Of a stretch of 64,000 bases of DNA, positions 54,111 through 63,872 are shown in pieces. Position 1 is the stretch's first letter, and each line of letters opens with the position of its first letter. The stretch lies in contig NZ_JAPDOE010000010.1 of the NCBI RefSeq assembly GCF_026013365.1, positions 1 to 64,000 on the forward strand, in the 5' to 3' direction. A program made the translations under genes and the position numbers. The stretch comes from Paenibacillus sp. LS1. GTDB taxonomy: Bacteria; Bacillota; Bacilli; Paenibacillales; Paenibacillaceae. Below the pieces are notes generated by a model that saw only the letters and a list, made by a program, of their open reading frames with translations, was not told where the DNA came from and made no database searches.

Positions 54111-55241
54111 TCAATATAGTCTCCTATCGTATGTCTGTGGTTGTCTCGGAATTCTCGAATTCTGCTCCAGCAAGAGGCGTCCATAAGCCATCGGTTTGCT
54201 GTACGTGGTCTTCCAGTGTTCCGACATGCCGGCTTTACGAAAACCGTAGCGCTGATCCCGTCCATTGCATTCAATAAAATAGATCTGGCCGCTGCGTGTT
54301 ATTCCGAGATCAAGGCCCAGATCAGCCAGGTGTGGCAGACTGGCGGCTAGGTTCTGGGCAATTCGGAGTGCAACGAATCCGATCCTGTGCTCCAGTCGGG
54401 CCAGATCGAAGTCTGAATATACTGCTCCAAGCGCCTCCGCGAGCTTCATGACTTTACCGCCCTGGGCGATGTTGGTGACAAATGTATGATCAGGAGCCGC
54501 TTTGGCAAACATGCCTGTAATTCCCCACAGACCATCGCTACCACGCTGCACGGATACCCGCAGATCTACCGGTCTGCCCTCATAACGTACCAGCGGGATA
54601 CGCTCTTCAATGAGGTAGGCATGGCGAAAGATACGCCGCAGAGTTGAGGAAGGAAGCTGTCCTTTGCTCAAGCGGAATGTAGCCCATCCTTTGCGTGCAG
54701 CCTTCGTTTCACAGGTCAGTTTCCACTGTCCATCTCGTTGAAAGATACGCATAATGCCATGACCAATACTGCCGCTGCAGGGTTTGATGACGAGGTCATC
54801 ATAATGTTCCATCATATAAGCCAGAGATTCTGGCGTAGCTTTAACTGCATGGGGCAGGTGTTCTCTCAAGGCGAGGTCCTGATGAAGCATGTCATGAATA
54901 TGATCTTTACGGTACCGGTTGCGAACGTTGAATACCTGAATACCCTGCAACATCAGCTTGGTGATCTGATGCTGTTCCGCCCGGCGAAGCTGAAGTGATC
55001 GGTTATGAATGACGGAGGGCAATGGCATGCGCTCGCGAACATATTTACCTTCTTTTTTTACATAGGCAAGACATGTTTTCCGATCCGAATCAATATCTTC
55101 CAGCCGCAAAAAGCAGGGAGTTAATCCATAACTGGCCGCTGCCTGTTCATAATTCGCGAGTGATTCCTGACCGGTCCTTCCGGCCGGTATCCCCCGGTAC
55201 ATGCGTGAATCGAACATAATGCCGATCGTTTCTTGGAGCAT
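54111..55241 (-). CDS. YheC/YheD-family ATP-grasp protein, spore-coat associated
   Basis: Protein of 376 residues. It starts with the family's N-terminal segment (GIMFDSRMYRGIPAGRTGQE). The ATP-grasp core shows LVIKPCSGSIGHGIMRI, EERIPLVRYEGRPVDLRVSV and the metal-binding end GLDLGITRSGQIYFIECNGR. Members are found in endospore coats in bacilli, with unknown ligase chemistry. GAAGGAGG lies 6-7 nt before the ATG. It is divergent from the large repeat protein, with psd downstream. Confidence 0.85.
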   Translation of the reverse strand: MLQETIGIMFDSRMYRGIPAGRTGQESLANYEQAAASYGLTPCFLRLEDIDSDRKTCLAYVKKEGKYVRERMPLPSVIHNRSLQLRRAEQHQITKLMLQGIQVFNVRNRYRKDHIHDMLHQDLALREHLPHAVKATPESLAYMMEHYDDLVIKPCSGSIGHGIMRIFQRDGQWKLTCETKAARKGWATFRLSKGQLPSSTLRRIFRHAYLIEERIPLVRYEGRPVDLRVSVQRGSDGLWGITGMFAKAAPDHTFVTNIAQGGKVMKLAEALGAVYSDFDLARLEHRIGFVALRIAQNLAASLPHLADLGLDLGITRSGQIYFIECNGRDQRYGFRKAGMSEHWKTTYSKPMAYGRLLLEQNSRIPRQPQTYDRRLY

Positions 55242-55594
55242 GACCGTTCCTCCTTCGATGTTATCGCGACCATGGATCGTCCATTCATGGAATGCCGGCC
55301 TGTCACCGCATAGCTCTGACATCGCGATAACGCAGACCGGTGTGTAGATGCATAGCCATGCACCAGTGTTTGATCAGACACAATATCCTATGACATGAAT
55401 GGGACGGGGGCGTGGACAGCCGCCTTTCCACGACCACCCTGACACGCCTATTTCCACGAAGATCATCGAACATTCCTGTTTTGACACCTGTCCATCCGTG
55501 CACTGGAATCTGCAAAAGTCATAAATGAAGTGGCAGATGCCCATATGGAAGCATATGATGCCGGAGACGAACGTTAGAGGAAGGAGCAAGCTGC
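55242..55594. other. Divergent intergenic region between YheC-like and WIAG-tail genes
   Basis: Holds a perfect 10-bp inverted repeat, GTTATCGCGA (55260-55269) and TCGCGATAAC (55322-55331), enclosing a CCATG/CATGG stem. It lies directly before the ribosome site of the leftward gene and could fold in its leader. CATATGATG at about 55552 resembles a mother-cell sigma -10 box (CATAnnnTA) before the rightward gene, but no partner box was certain. Nothing else is clear. Confidence 0.45.
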
Positions 55595-58500
55595 ATGAGT
55601 AAAAATGGCAAAAAGAAGATCCTGACGCCGAAACTGCGGCATGTGAGCCCGAAATTCAAGGAATTGGAACTGACTGATCGACGAGTGGAACCAACAAAAT
55701 CAGGGCTGATACCAAATAGGGGAGAAAGCCTGAATACAGATGTACCTGCGCCCAAGAGCACTCAAGAGTCGGCCGAAGTTTCTCCCGAAAGTACAGAAGT
55801 TCGTTCAGCGATGAAAGAGCCTGTGCAAGAGAAATTGGCTGACACCCCGAAGCCTGAACCTGTAGAGGCAGTGAATCAGGAAGTAAGTACTCCAGTGGTC
55901 GCGGAGAAAGAAATTCAGGTAAGCGGTATTGCTACACCTTCTCTGGAAGAGCAAGGTGGGGGGAAAAAGGAAACAAAGAGCAAGGATCGGCTGGAGATCC
56001 TGAATCAAAATCAGATGCCGGGTCATACCGGACACTACATCTACACGGATGATCTCAGTGAGTTCGCTGTTACGGAGAGTCGACTGGCTCCCTTCTCAGT
56101 GGATGCATCCAAGCTGAAGCCGGGGGCTGTCGGGAGTGAGGCGTTACAGGATTATGCAGTGACCAGCATCCATATTGCTGACGGTGCGGTTGTATCTGCG
56201 AAACTGGCAGAAGCATCTGTATCGGAAGAACATCTGATTGATGGCTCCGTGTCGGGTCACAAAATCCGGAATGCGTCCATTGGCGGGGATAAAATAAGGG
56301 ATGGAAGCATCACTTCGCAGAAGCTCGGCAATCAAGTCATTGATTCCGCCAAAATTGCCGATGGTTCCATCAATACAAGGCATCTTAGCCGTCTGCTGGT
56401 TACCGAAGAATTGATCAAAAATCACGCGGTCACTGGCGATAAAATTGCCATCAGTGGTATTGAGACCCGCCACTTATCGGGTGGAGTGATTCATACATCA
56501 AAGCTGGCTGATGATGCGGTGACATCGGCCAAAATTCGTGAAGGTGCTGTGACGGGTAGCAAAATTGAAGAACAATCCATCGAGTCTCATCACATCCAGT
56601 CCGGTGCAGTGAAGCAGGCACATCTGGCGGAAGGGATTGTAGGGCGTTCCCAGCTGTCTGCCAACAGTATTGGGAGTGAGCAGATTGAGGACGGAGCAAT
56701 CCAGACCAGACACATTGCCGAGAATTCATTAAGTGGAAGACATCTGGTGGATGGTTCTATCGGCTCCGCCCAGATTCGAGCGCTCGCTATAGGTAGCGAG
56801 CAGATTGGGCATGGAGAAATAAGCAGCGAGCATCTGTTGGACAATGCGGTCAACAGCAGCAAGCTGGCAGACCAGTCTGTCGGAACAGCAAAATTGCTGG
56901 AACAGGCTATTACGGCTTCCAAGATCGCCGACCAGAGCATCATTGCTTCCAAAATTGCAGATGAAGCCGTACAAGGGAAACATCTGGCAAAAGGGTCCAT
57001 TCGTGCAGAGCACATCGCGAATCGGGGAATAACACCAGTACATGTGGACAATTCGGCCATTCACTCCATTCATATTGCCAGTGAAAGTATAGAGGCAACA
57101 CATCTGTCAGCTGGAAGTGTGTCCGCTGAGGCTTTGGGCGAAGGTGTTGTGCTGGAGAAACACTTGGCCGAGTCAGCCGTAGGTACATTTGAATTGCAGG
57201 ACGGAGCGGTAACAAGTGCGAAGCTCGCGGATACCAGTGTTACAGCCGAGAAGCTTGGGCCTGCCTCTGTCATCAGCAAGGCGCTGGCTCCGGGCAGTGT
57301 AAACTCATCTCATCTGGCGAATGGTGGTGTTACGGGTGCGCATCTGGCTCAAGGTAGTGTAGGTTCCGAGGCACTGAGACCTTATTCTGTGAAGTCCGAG
57401 CACCTTACGGAACACTCGGTGAGCACACCGCATCTTCAACCGGGCAGTGTTCATACGGAGGCGATGTCTCGCGGAGCAATCACCACGGATAAAATGGCCC
57501 CGGGCAGTGTAACCTCAGCCCAATTGGCTGGAGGGTCCATTTTCCCGCCACATCTGACGGACCATGCGGTTACCTCTCCGAAACTGTCACCGGAGAGCGT
57601 CTCCACTGACAAACTCGCCGATTCTGCAGTCACATCAGCCAAACTGGCCGACGGCAGTGTTACTACTTCAAAAATAATGGCCGAAAGTATCGTCGCCAAA
57701 CATATTCCTGCCGGAACGATTCGTGGCTATCATCTGAAGCAACATGCCGTTTCTATGGAACATCTGGCAGATGAAATCCGGTCCCCGGAGTTATTTGCAG
57801 ATGGCAGTATTACAGGCAACAAACTGCGGCAAGGTACCCTGTCTTCAGAGCATCTGGCGGCAGATTCGGTGTCTGGAGAGGAATTACAACATGGTGCGGT
57901 AAGTAGTGAACATCTTCAACCGGGTTCGGTCCATTCGCTTCATCTGGCTGGAGGAAGTGTAAAGGCGGATCATCTGGCTGCCCAGGTTGTGAACTCCCAG
58001 CATCTGAAAGTAGACATTATCCATGGAGATCATATTGTGGGGCAGGCAATTACCTCCCAACATTTGACGCCATCCTCTGTGCAAACGGATCATCTGGCAC
58101 CTTTATCTGTGACTCAAGCACATCTGCAACCAGGTCTGATCAGTGGGTTGCATCTGCAGGCGGAGGCGCTGGGTGCAAATCATCTCCAGCAAGGGGCAGT
58201 ACAATCCCGCCATATCCAGGATGGGGCAATTCTTCCTCACCATATCCAGGAACGGAGCATTGGTACTTCTCATCTGGAAGAAGAATCGGTGAGTACGATT
58301 ATTTTGCAGGAAGAATCCGTGACCCGATCCAAACTGGCCACGGGTGGTGTGGACGGAACCAAAGTAGCTGCGGGTGCGATATCGAGCAGACACTTGGCAT
58401 ATGAAAGTGTACAGTCCATTCATATTGAAGAAGGAGCTATTCGTGGGGATCACATTCAAGAGGGAAGTATTGGTGCGCTTCACTTGGAAGAGGAAGCGGT

Positions 58501-60358
58501 AGGCACGACAAATCTACAAGATGGAGCAGTAACGGGTTCCAAACTGGCGGATGGCAGTGTGGATGGAGATAAATTAGTTGAGGGTGCGGTATCGGGTGTC
58601 CATCTCGCAGACGAAAGTGTGCAATCCGCTCATATTGAAGAAGGAGCCATTCGTGCGGATCACATCCAAGATGGAAGTATTGGTGGACTTCATCTGGAAG
58701 AAGAAGCGGTAGGCACGACAAATCTACAAGATGGAGCAGTAACGGGTTCCAAACTGGCAGATGGCAGTGTGGATGGGGATAAATTAGTTGAAGGTGCGGT
58801 ATCAAGTGCTCATCTCGCTGGCGATAGTGTGCAATCGATTCATATCGAAGATGGCGCGATCAGTGCGGATCACATCCAAGAGGGAAGTGTTGGTGCGCGT
58901 CACTTGGAAGAGGATGCTGTAGGCACGGTTAACCTGCAAGATGGAGCAGTAACGGGTTCCAAATTGGCGGATGGCAGTGTGGATGGTAATAAACTGGCCA
59001 CAGGCGCGATATCCTCTGTACATTTGGCTGACCGAGCGATCGATGGCAGCAAACTAGCCGAGCGTGGGGTATCTAGTAACCATATTGCATACGAAAGTGT
59101 ACATTCCGCTCATATCCAAGACGGGGCCATTCGTGCGGATCACATCCAAGAGGGAAGTATTGGTGCGCTTCACTTGGAAGAGGATGCGGTAAGTACGGCT
59201 AACCTGCAAGATGAAGCTGTTACGGGTTCCAAACTGGCGGATGGCAGTGTGGATGGTAGTAAACTAGTCCCAAGCGCGATATCCTCTGAGCATTTGGCTG
59301 ACCGTGTGATCGATGGCAGCAAATTAGCCGAGAGTGCGGTATCAAGTGCCCATCTCGCTGGTGAAAGTGTGCAATCGATTCATATCCAAGACGGGGCCAT
59401 TCGTGCGGATCACATTCAAGAGGGAAGTATTGGTGCGCTTCATCTGGAAGAGGAAGCAGTAGGCACGGTTAACCTGCAAGAAGGAGCAGTTACAGGTTCG
59501 AAACTGGCTGACGGCAGTGTAGATGGAAGCAAATTGAGTGATCAAAGTATAACTTCCAGTCATTTGAATGCAGGCATTGTGGGTACGGCACATCTAAGTG
59601 AAGAGATCTGGAATGCTATTCGTCAGGTGAGTGCAGATACGCTGGAGCAACTGGCAGAGCTGAAAAGGCAGGAAGCAATGCTGGAGGTCCAGCAGCTCAT
59701 GCAGACAGTAGGTCTGGACAATGAGGCACTGTTCGGACTGGATATCGGTAATGAGACAGCAACGAATGCCCTGGCTGGTTTACTTGAACTGCAGGATCAA
59801 CAGACACAGTCTGAACTGGAAAATCAATATGATCAGCAAGAGCCGCAAGCTGGGGGTGAATTCTCTACAGGATGGACAGAAGATATCGCAGAATCTGTAA
59901 CGGATGATAGCTCTCAATCCACTGGTAATTCAGTCGAGACGTCGCCAGTATCTGCTGTTCAGGTGGAGTATACACCGGAGCCTCAATCTATTACACAAGA
60001 GCATCTGTGTGATGATGCCGTGGGCAGCAACCAGTTGCAATCGGGTGCAGTTCAGGCCAAACATCTGGCCTTTCAGCCAGTTCGCAGCGTAAGCAAGCAA
60101 CAGGTTGTTCAGCAATTCGGGATGGAAGCTTTTGTACTGCCAGAGAGTGAGGAGTGCACGGAGGTAACTGTTGTGTTTGAAGAGTCATTTGCTTCAGAAC
60201 ATTATGTGATTGTAGCCATGAGCAATGATCGGGGATTTCAGGTATCTCTTCTCTCGCAGAGTGAGGATGAAGCGGTGCTGGAAGTGTCACGTACTGCAGA
60301 TTGCAAGCATACGTACGGATTGTTGTCATGGATTGCGTCAGGACCTTCGCAAGCATAA
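55595..60358 (+). CDS. Giant decapeptide-repeat protein with WIAG-type C-terminus
   Basis: A 1587-residue protein with no signal peptide or membrane segment. Residues 1-150 are polar (Lys, Pro, Glu-rich). From about 152 to 1337 the chain is some 118 copies of a ten-residue unit of pattern G-[SA]-[VI]-x-[ST]-x-[HK]-[LI]-x-x, for example GSVTSAKLAD, which suggests a regular beta-solenoid rod. A Gln/Glu-rich linker follows (about 1345-1490). The C-terminal region ends GLLSWIASG, matching the WIAG-tail annotated in paenibacilli. GGAAGGAG lies 9 nt before the ATG. The lack of an export signal and the YheC-like neighbour suggest deposition on the spore from the mother cell; a phage-fibre-like role is the alternative. 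Confidence 0.85.
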   Translation: MSKNGKKKILTPKLRHVSPKFKELELTDRRVEPTKSGLIPNRGESLNTDVPAPKSTQESAEVSPESTEVRSAMKEPVQEKLADTPKPEPVEAVNQEVSTPVVAEKEIQVSGIATPSLEEQGGGKKETKSKDRLEILNQNQMPGHTGHYIYTDDLSEFAVTESRLAPFSVDASKLKPGAVGSEALQDYAVTSIHIADGAVVSAKLAEASVSEEHLIDGSVSGHKIRNASIGGDKIRDGSITSQKLGNQVIDSAKIADGSINTRHLSRLLVTEELIKNHAVTGDKIAISGIETRHLSGGVIHTSKLADDAVTSAKIREGAVTGSKIEEQSIESHHIQSGAVKQAHLAEGIVGRSQLSANSIGSEQIEDGAIQTRHIAENSLSGRHLVDGSIGSAQIRALAIGSEQIGHGEISSEHLLDNAVNSSKLADQSVGTAKLLEQAITASKIADQSIIASKIADEAVQGKHLAKGSIRAEHIANRGITPVHVDNSAIHSIHIASESIEATHLSAGSVSAEALGEGVVLEKHLAESAVGTFELQDGAVTSAKLADTSVTAEKLGPASVISKALAPGSVNSSHLANGGVTGAHLAQGSVGSEALRPYSVKSEHLTEHSVSTPHLQPGSVHTEAMSRGAITTDKMAPGSVTSAQLAGGSIFPPHLTDHAVTSPKLSPESVSTDKLADSAVTSAKLADGSVTTSKIMAESIVAKHIPAGTIRGYHLKQHAVSMEHLADEIRSPELFADGSITGNKLRQGTLSSEHLAADSVSGEELQHGAVSSEHLQPGSVHSLHLAGGSVKADHLAAQVVNSQHLKVDIIHGDHIVGQAITSQHLTPSSVQTDHLAPLSVTQAHLQPGLISGLHLQAEALGANHLQQGAVQSRHIQDGAILPHHIQERSIGTSHLEEESVSTIILQEESVTRSKLATGGVDGTKVAAGAISSRHLAYESVQSIHIEEGAIRGDHIQEGSIGALHLEEEAVGTTNLQDGAVTGSKLADGSVDGDKLVEGAVSGVHLADESVQSAHIEEGAIRADHIQDGSIGGLHLEEEAVGTTNLQDGAVTGSKLADGSVDGDKLVEGAVSSAHLAGDSVQSIHIEDGAISADHIQEGSVGARHLEEDAVGTVNLQDGAVTGSKLADGSVDGNKLATGAISSVHLADRAIDGSKLAERGVSSNHIAYESVHSAHIQDGAIRADHIQEGSIGALHLEEDAVSTANLQDEAVTGSKLADGSVDGSKLVPSAISSEHLADRVIDGSKLAESAVSSAHLAGESVQSIHIQDGAIRADHIQEGSIGALHLEEEAVGTVNLQEGAVTGSKLADGSVDGSKLSDQSITSSHLNAGIVGTAHLSEEIWNAIRQVSADTLEQLAELKRQEAMLEVQQLMQTVGLDNEALFGLDIGNETATNALAGLLELQDQQTQSELENQYDQQEPQAGGEFSTGWTEDIAESVTDDSSQSTGNSVETSPVSAVQVEYTPEPQSITQEHLCDDAVGSNQLQSGAVQAKHLAFQPVRSVSKQQVVQQFGMEAFVLPESEECTEVTVVFEESFASEHYVIVAMSNDRGFQVSLLSQSEDEAVLEVSRTADCKHTYGLLSWIASGPSQA
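58411..59550 (+). repeat. Higher-order 210/270-bp repeats within the giant protein gene
   Basis: Nearly identical blocks start at 58411, 58621, 58831, 59101 and 59371, so the spacing is 210, 210, 270 and 270 bp, all multiples of 30. The longer blocks carry two extra decapeptides (containing DGSKLAE). The pattern points to recent unequal exchange inside the gene, and length variation between strains is likely. Confidence 0.85.
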
Positions 60359-60388
60359 TGCATTCTTATATAAAGAATAGACAAATGA

Positions 60389-60427
60389 CAAAAGCGGTGC
60401 CCAGAGTTGTCCGGGACACCGCTTTTG
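60389..60427. terminator. Terminator between the repeat-protein gene and the protease gene
   Basis: CAAAAGCGGTG pairs with CACCGCTTTTG, continued by CC/GG pairs; T-rich in both directions and placed between converging genes. Confidence 0.88.
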
Positions 60428-60531
60428 CATGAGATAAGCTTGATCCGTTCGGACGGTGAGGGGTGTCTGAACGTTTCGTTACAATTTAAAATGAGTTCAT
60501 TATAAGTTCAACGACATGAATTAAAGTAATT

Positions 60532-62097
60532 TTACAGGCCTACAGCTTGATACGCTTTGGTAATGGCTGTCGCTTCAGCGGAAGTTGCTCCGTACAGATC
60601 TTTGGCAGCTTGAATGGTAGCTGTCTTGGCAGCTGCAAATTTGGACGTTGGCGTCAGGTAGTTCACCAATGTGCTGTAGAAAATTTGGATCGCTTTATCC
60701 CGGCCGATTCCAGTAACCGTCACACCATTGTGTGTTCCGCCTTGAGCTGCAAGGAAATAGGCTTTGTTAATGATACCACTGTTGATATGCACACCACCGT
60801 TGTCCTGTGTACCTGTGTAACGATCACTGTATTTGTCAGGTTGACCATACAATGTAGGGTTGGACAGGGAGCGAAGCGCATCTCCTGGAATGTTAGGTGT
60901 GTAGATATCATCACCGAGCAGCCAGTTTTTGCTTTGGATCGTATTGCCGAAAATATCGGCAAAGGCTTCGTTGAGTGCACCTGGTTCATTGCGATATTCC
61001 AGATTGGCTGTGTACTCAATAACACCATGTGTCAATTCATGACCCACAACATCCAGATCACCAGACAGGGATCGGAACGTCGTTCCGTCTCCATCACCAA
61101 AGACAATCTGTGCCCCGTTCCAGAAGGCGTTATTGTAATTGGAGCCGTAATGCACAGTGGATCTGATCAACAATCCGTTACCATTAATGCCGTTACGGTT
61201 GAATTTGTTTTTGTAGAAATCATACGTGGCAGCAGCATAAGCATGAGCATCTACGCCTGCACGGTCGGTCCATACATTATCTGAATCCGTAAGCAGGGTA
61301 CCTGGCAGCGAAGAGCCATTGTTCGCCGTGTACGTTTGGATGCCATTACCGCGAGTGGTATCTTTCAGTTGGAAGGTGCTGCCGGATTGGGTGGTTGTCA
61401 GGGTTTTGGTATCACCAAGCACACCCGTACCTGTTCCCGTGGCAAAGTTAATGAGGTCAAACTGGGATACGATACTGCCATCCACTGCGTTTACGAAATA
61501 CTTAGTCCGTAAAGGGGCAGGTTCAAGCACGTTAACTTCCGTGATATAAACCAGATAAGTCTGACCATCTTCTTCATGATGATAGATGTTCAATTCAGCT
61601 TGAGGTGTGATTTCCGCTGCACCAAGCTCTCCAATCCGGGAGGTTGCTTCTTCGGTTGCAATGCGGATCGCGTCTTCTCCGCTGATCTCGGCTACACCAT
61701 CATTCGGAATAGCTTGCTCTTCAATCGGTGGAAGATCGCCAAGCGCGGAACTCACGGCTCCGGTTTTGTCCAGGTGAATCGTCTGTTCTGCACCATAGAC
61801 CGGGATACCTTTAATATACTGTTTCAAACGGAAGTGTCTTACGCCAGCCGTATCGGTGTTTCTTTTGACAATTTTGAGCTGGGATCTCACATCGGAATTC
61901 AGGAATTGTTCCTGTTGTCCAAGGTAATTGAAGATGGTGTCATCTGTTCCACTGTTCAATGGGATACCCTCCTCGGAGGCATAAGGGGCCTGAAGTGGAA
62001 CGGATTGATCAGACACTGGAGCTGCAGTAGCAGAGGATACGGAAGCGAGCAAAAGAGCTCCTCCAAGAATTGTTGGCATAACTTTGGCAAATTTCAT
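60532..62097 (-). CDS. Secreted neutral metalloprotease, thermolysin family M4
   Basis: Secreted zinc protease (bacillolysin type), 521 residues as a preproenzyme. The signal peptide runs to about residue 27 (ILGGALLLASVSSATAA). The propeptide has FTP and PepSY-like parts. The catalytic domain has the zinc motif VGHELTH with the third ligand Glu 24 residues after the first His (ALNEAFADIFG), as in thermolysin, and the proton-donor region NGGVHINSGIINKAYFLA. GGAGAG lies 8 nt before the ATG. A long structured leader precedes it. Confidence 0.95.
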   Translation of the reverse strand: MKFAKVMPTILGGALLLASVSSATAAPVSDQSVPLQAPYASEEGIPLNSGTDDTIFNYLGQQEQFLNSDVRSQLKIVKRNTDTAGVRHFRLKQYIKGIPVYGAEQTIHLDKTGAVSSALGDLPPIEEQAIPNDGVAEISGEDAIRIATEEATSRIGELGAAEITPQAELNIYHHEEDGQTYLVYITEVNVLEPAPLRTKYFVNAVDGSIVSQFDLINFATGTGTGVLGDTKTLTTTQSGSTFQLKDTTRGNGIQTYTANNGSSLPGTLLTDSDNVWTDRAGVDAHAYAAATYDFYKNKFNRNGINGNGLLIRSTVHYGSNYNNAFWNGAQIVFGDGDGTTFRSLSGDLDVVGHELTHGVIEYTANLEYRNEPGALNEAFADIFGNTIQSKNWLLGDDIYTPNIPGDALRSLSNPTLYGQPDKYSDRYTGTQDNGGVHINSGIINKAYFLAAQGGTHNGVTVTGIGRDKAIQIFYSTLVNYLTPTSKFAAAKTATIQAAKDLYGATSAEATAITKAYQAVGL

Positions 62098-62871
62098 AGT
62101 AAACTCTCCATTCTCAAACTTATTTTTTTGGGAAAAATGAATCAATTTCATAATCATGCCAATCTCGGTTGGGATTCCGTCTGCAACTTGGGCAGCGCGG
62201 AGCGTGGGGCTAAACCTGAAGCGTGGAATGAGACAAGAAACGATTGGAACAAAATCGGCTGTGCCCTGGCTCGGGAAGTGTTCAACACAACCCAAAGGAT
62301 TACCGTTTATTCAGTTCAGCCCGAAGGCTTAATCGTCCATTGTGTTCCTCTTTCAGAAGCCGGGGGTTGTCCAATTGCGCAGGAGAAGGTGTGTTCACGG
62401 AAAACTGGGTTGTTCATTCCGGGTTTACTTAAATGACAATGGCAATAACAGTGTGATTTGAACAGCATCACTCCTCTCAAGAACAGAATGTAATCAGCGA
62501 AACATGCTTTGCGAATGCCGTCATCAATAACTAACCTAAGGTCAATAAATAGTAAAAGGAGATATTTGGGAACTAATGTTCCTAACAAGGTTATTTTTGT
62601 AAATAAAACTGCTTGGATCGTATATTATCACAGTGTAAAACTTTGGAAAAGATGCAAATTTGGTTTTTTTCTAAAATTGTGTCTGAAGTAGGGGAGAGGA
62701 AGCGTTTTTCGCATATTTTGACGTATTTTGTCTAAAAGGAAGGCTTGTCCCCCCTGATTCGCAGAGAGAACCTGCTTGGTGCAAGGACATACGCCGTTTC
62801 CACTGCTCCACGAATACATAGAATAACGTGTACTCCCTTGGCATGCTCATGATTGAATGCGGGAGGTGAAA
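62098..62871. other. Long intergenic region with structured protease leader
   Basis: 774 bp. On the minus strand AACACAA and TTGTGTT (62284-62290 and 62340-62346) close a domain holding a C(UUCG)G tetraloop hairpin (AGCC/GGCT). Nearby smaller stems are CGATT/AATCG and CCAA/TTGG. This lies 190-250 nt before the protease start and may be an untranslated regulatory leader of no class I recognise. The right half is AT-rich and carries a GGAAC dyad. Open frames here have no ribosome sites. Confidence 0.45.
62569..62582. promoter_or_regulatory. GGAAC-TAAT-GTTCC dyad
   Basis: A perfect 5-bp dyad with a 4-nt centre in an AT-rich stretch between the divergent protease and glycosyltransferase genes. 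It looks like an operator; the binding protein is unknown. Confidence 0.35.
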
Positions 62872-63831
62872 GTGTTGCGTAAAACCAGTACTAAAGCACG
62901 TTTTGCAACGCAATCGAAAGTGAGACGCGGAAAAACAGTGCTGAAGAAACGAGGTTTGAAGTCTGGACAGAAAAAGGGTACAAAGGCCTATATGTTCGTT
63001 ATTCCACCCAAGCAGCAGATGCTACAGGCAAAGGATGGGACCAAGAATGAAGCCGAAAATGGCATAAGAGATACCTCTCCGCATGGGGACGATTCTCAGC
63101 GGCCTATGCTCTCTGTCATTATCCCTGCCATGAATGAGGAGAAAACAATTGGGGCCGTCGTTCGGGAAGCGCTGCGGATATGTCGTGACGCTGAAGTGCT
63201 TGTGGTTGTTAATGGTTCAACAGATGGTACAGCTAACGCAGCTAAACGTGCAGGGGCACGAGTACTCACTTATGCCGAAGCATTGGGGCATGATGGAGGA
63301 CGAAAAGTAGGTGCAGCGGCGGCCCGCGGTCAGGTATTGCTGTTCACTGATGCAGATATTGCAATCCCTGCCGAGCACCTTGCACCTTATGTGCAAGCTG
63401 TGCTGAAGGGAACGGATGTGGCACTTAACGACTACCATGGACCGATAACTCGCAGCCCCATTCATCCGGTAGTGGAGGCCAAACACATGTTAAACAGCAT
63501 ACTCGCCAGATCTGATCTCCGAGGGGCTTCGATGACTGCTATTCCGCATGCATTAAGCCGTCATGGACTTGAGGTCATCGGAATAACATCACTGGAAGTT
63601 CCGCCGCTCGCACAAGCGAAAGCAGTGATTGGCGGACTCCGGGTACGCGCTGTTCATCACGTACCTGTGGGCAGATTGAATGCCGTTCGAATCAAGAAAC
63701 GAAGCGGGCCTGATCCGCTCAGTCAAGTGGTGCTGAATGATCATCTGGCAGCAATCAGGTGGATTACGGACACGCTTGGTCCCCGCGGAGGCCACACCGA
63801 TCTGCAACGTGTTCGCAGCCTGGCGAGGTAA
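62872..63831 (+). CDS. GT2 glycosyltransferase with highly basic N-terminus
   Basis: Glycosyltransferase of about 319 residues. The first 50 residues are strongly basic (KVRRGKTVLKKRGLKSGQKK). The GT2 domain begins at SVIIPAMNEEKTIGAVV, continues with VVVNGSTDGTANAAK and has the metal-binding TDADI. No membrane segment is visible, so it acts in the cytoplasm or on the forming spore. The start is GTG or the adjacent TTG; GGGAGGTG ends a few bases before, and the ATG further up lies before this site. It is followed closely by another basic protein start. Confidence 0.82.
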   Translation: MLRKTSTKARFATQSKVRRGKTVLKKRGLKSGQKKGTKAYMFVIPPKQQMLQAKDGTKNEAENGIRDTSPHGDDSQRPMLSVIIPAMNEEKTIGAVVREALRICRDAEVLVVVNGSTDGTANAAKRAGARVLTYAEALGHDGGRKVGAAAARGQVLLFTDADIAIPAEHLAPYVQAVLKGTDVALNDYHGPITRSPIHPVVEAKHMLNSILARSDLRGASMTAIPHALSRHGLEVIGITSLEVPPLAQAKAVIGGLRVRAVHHVPVGRLNAVRIKKRSGPDPLSQVVLNDHLAAIRWITDTLGPRGGHTDLQRVRSLAR

Positions 63832-63872
63832 GCATGTCGCATCGGATGATGCAGCATGCTGGAGGTGAGGAA

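Noticed and set aside
56050..59600. CRISPR-like or non-coding tandem array
   Set aside because: The 30-bp period is in frame and encodes a continuous decapeptide repeat protein with a start, ribosome site and unique ends.
61576..62436. A long open frame (286 codons) opposite the 5' half and leader of the neutral protease gene
   Set aside because: It is antisense to a well-supported M4 protease, has no ribosome site and no recognisable domain.
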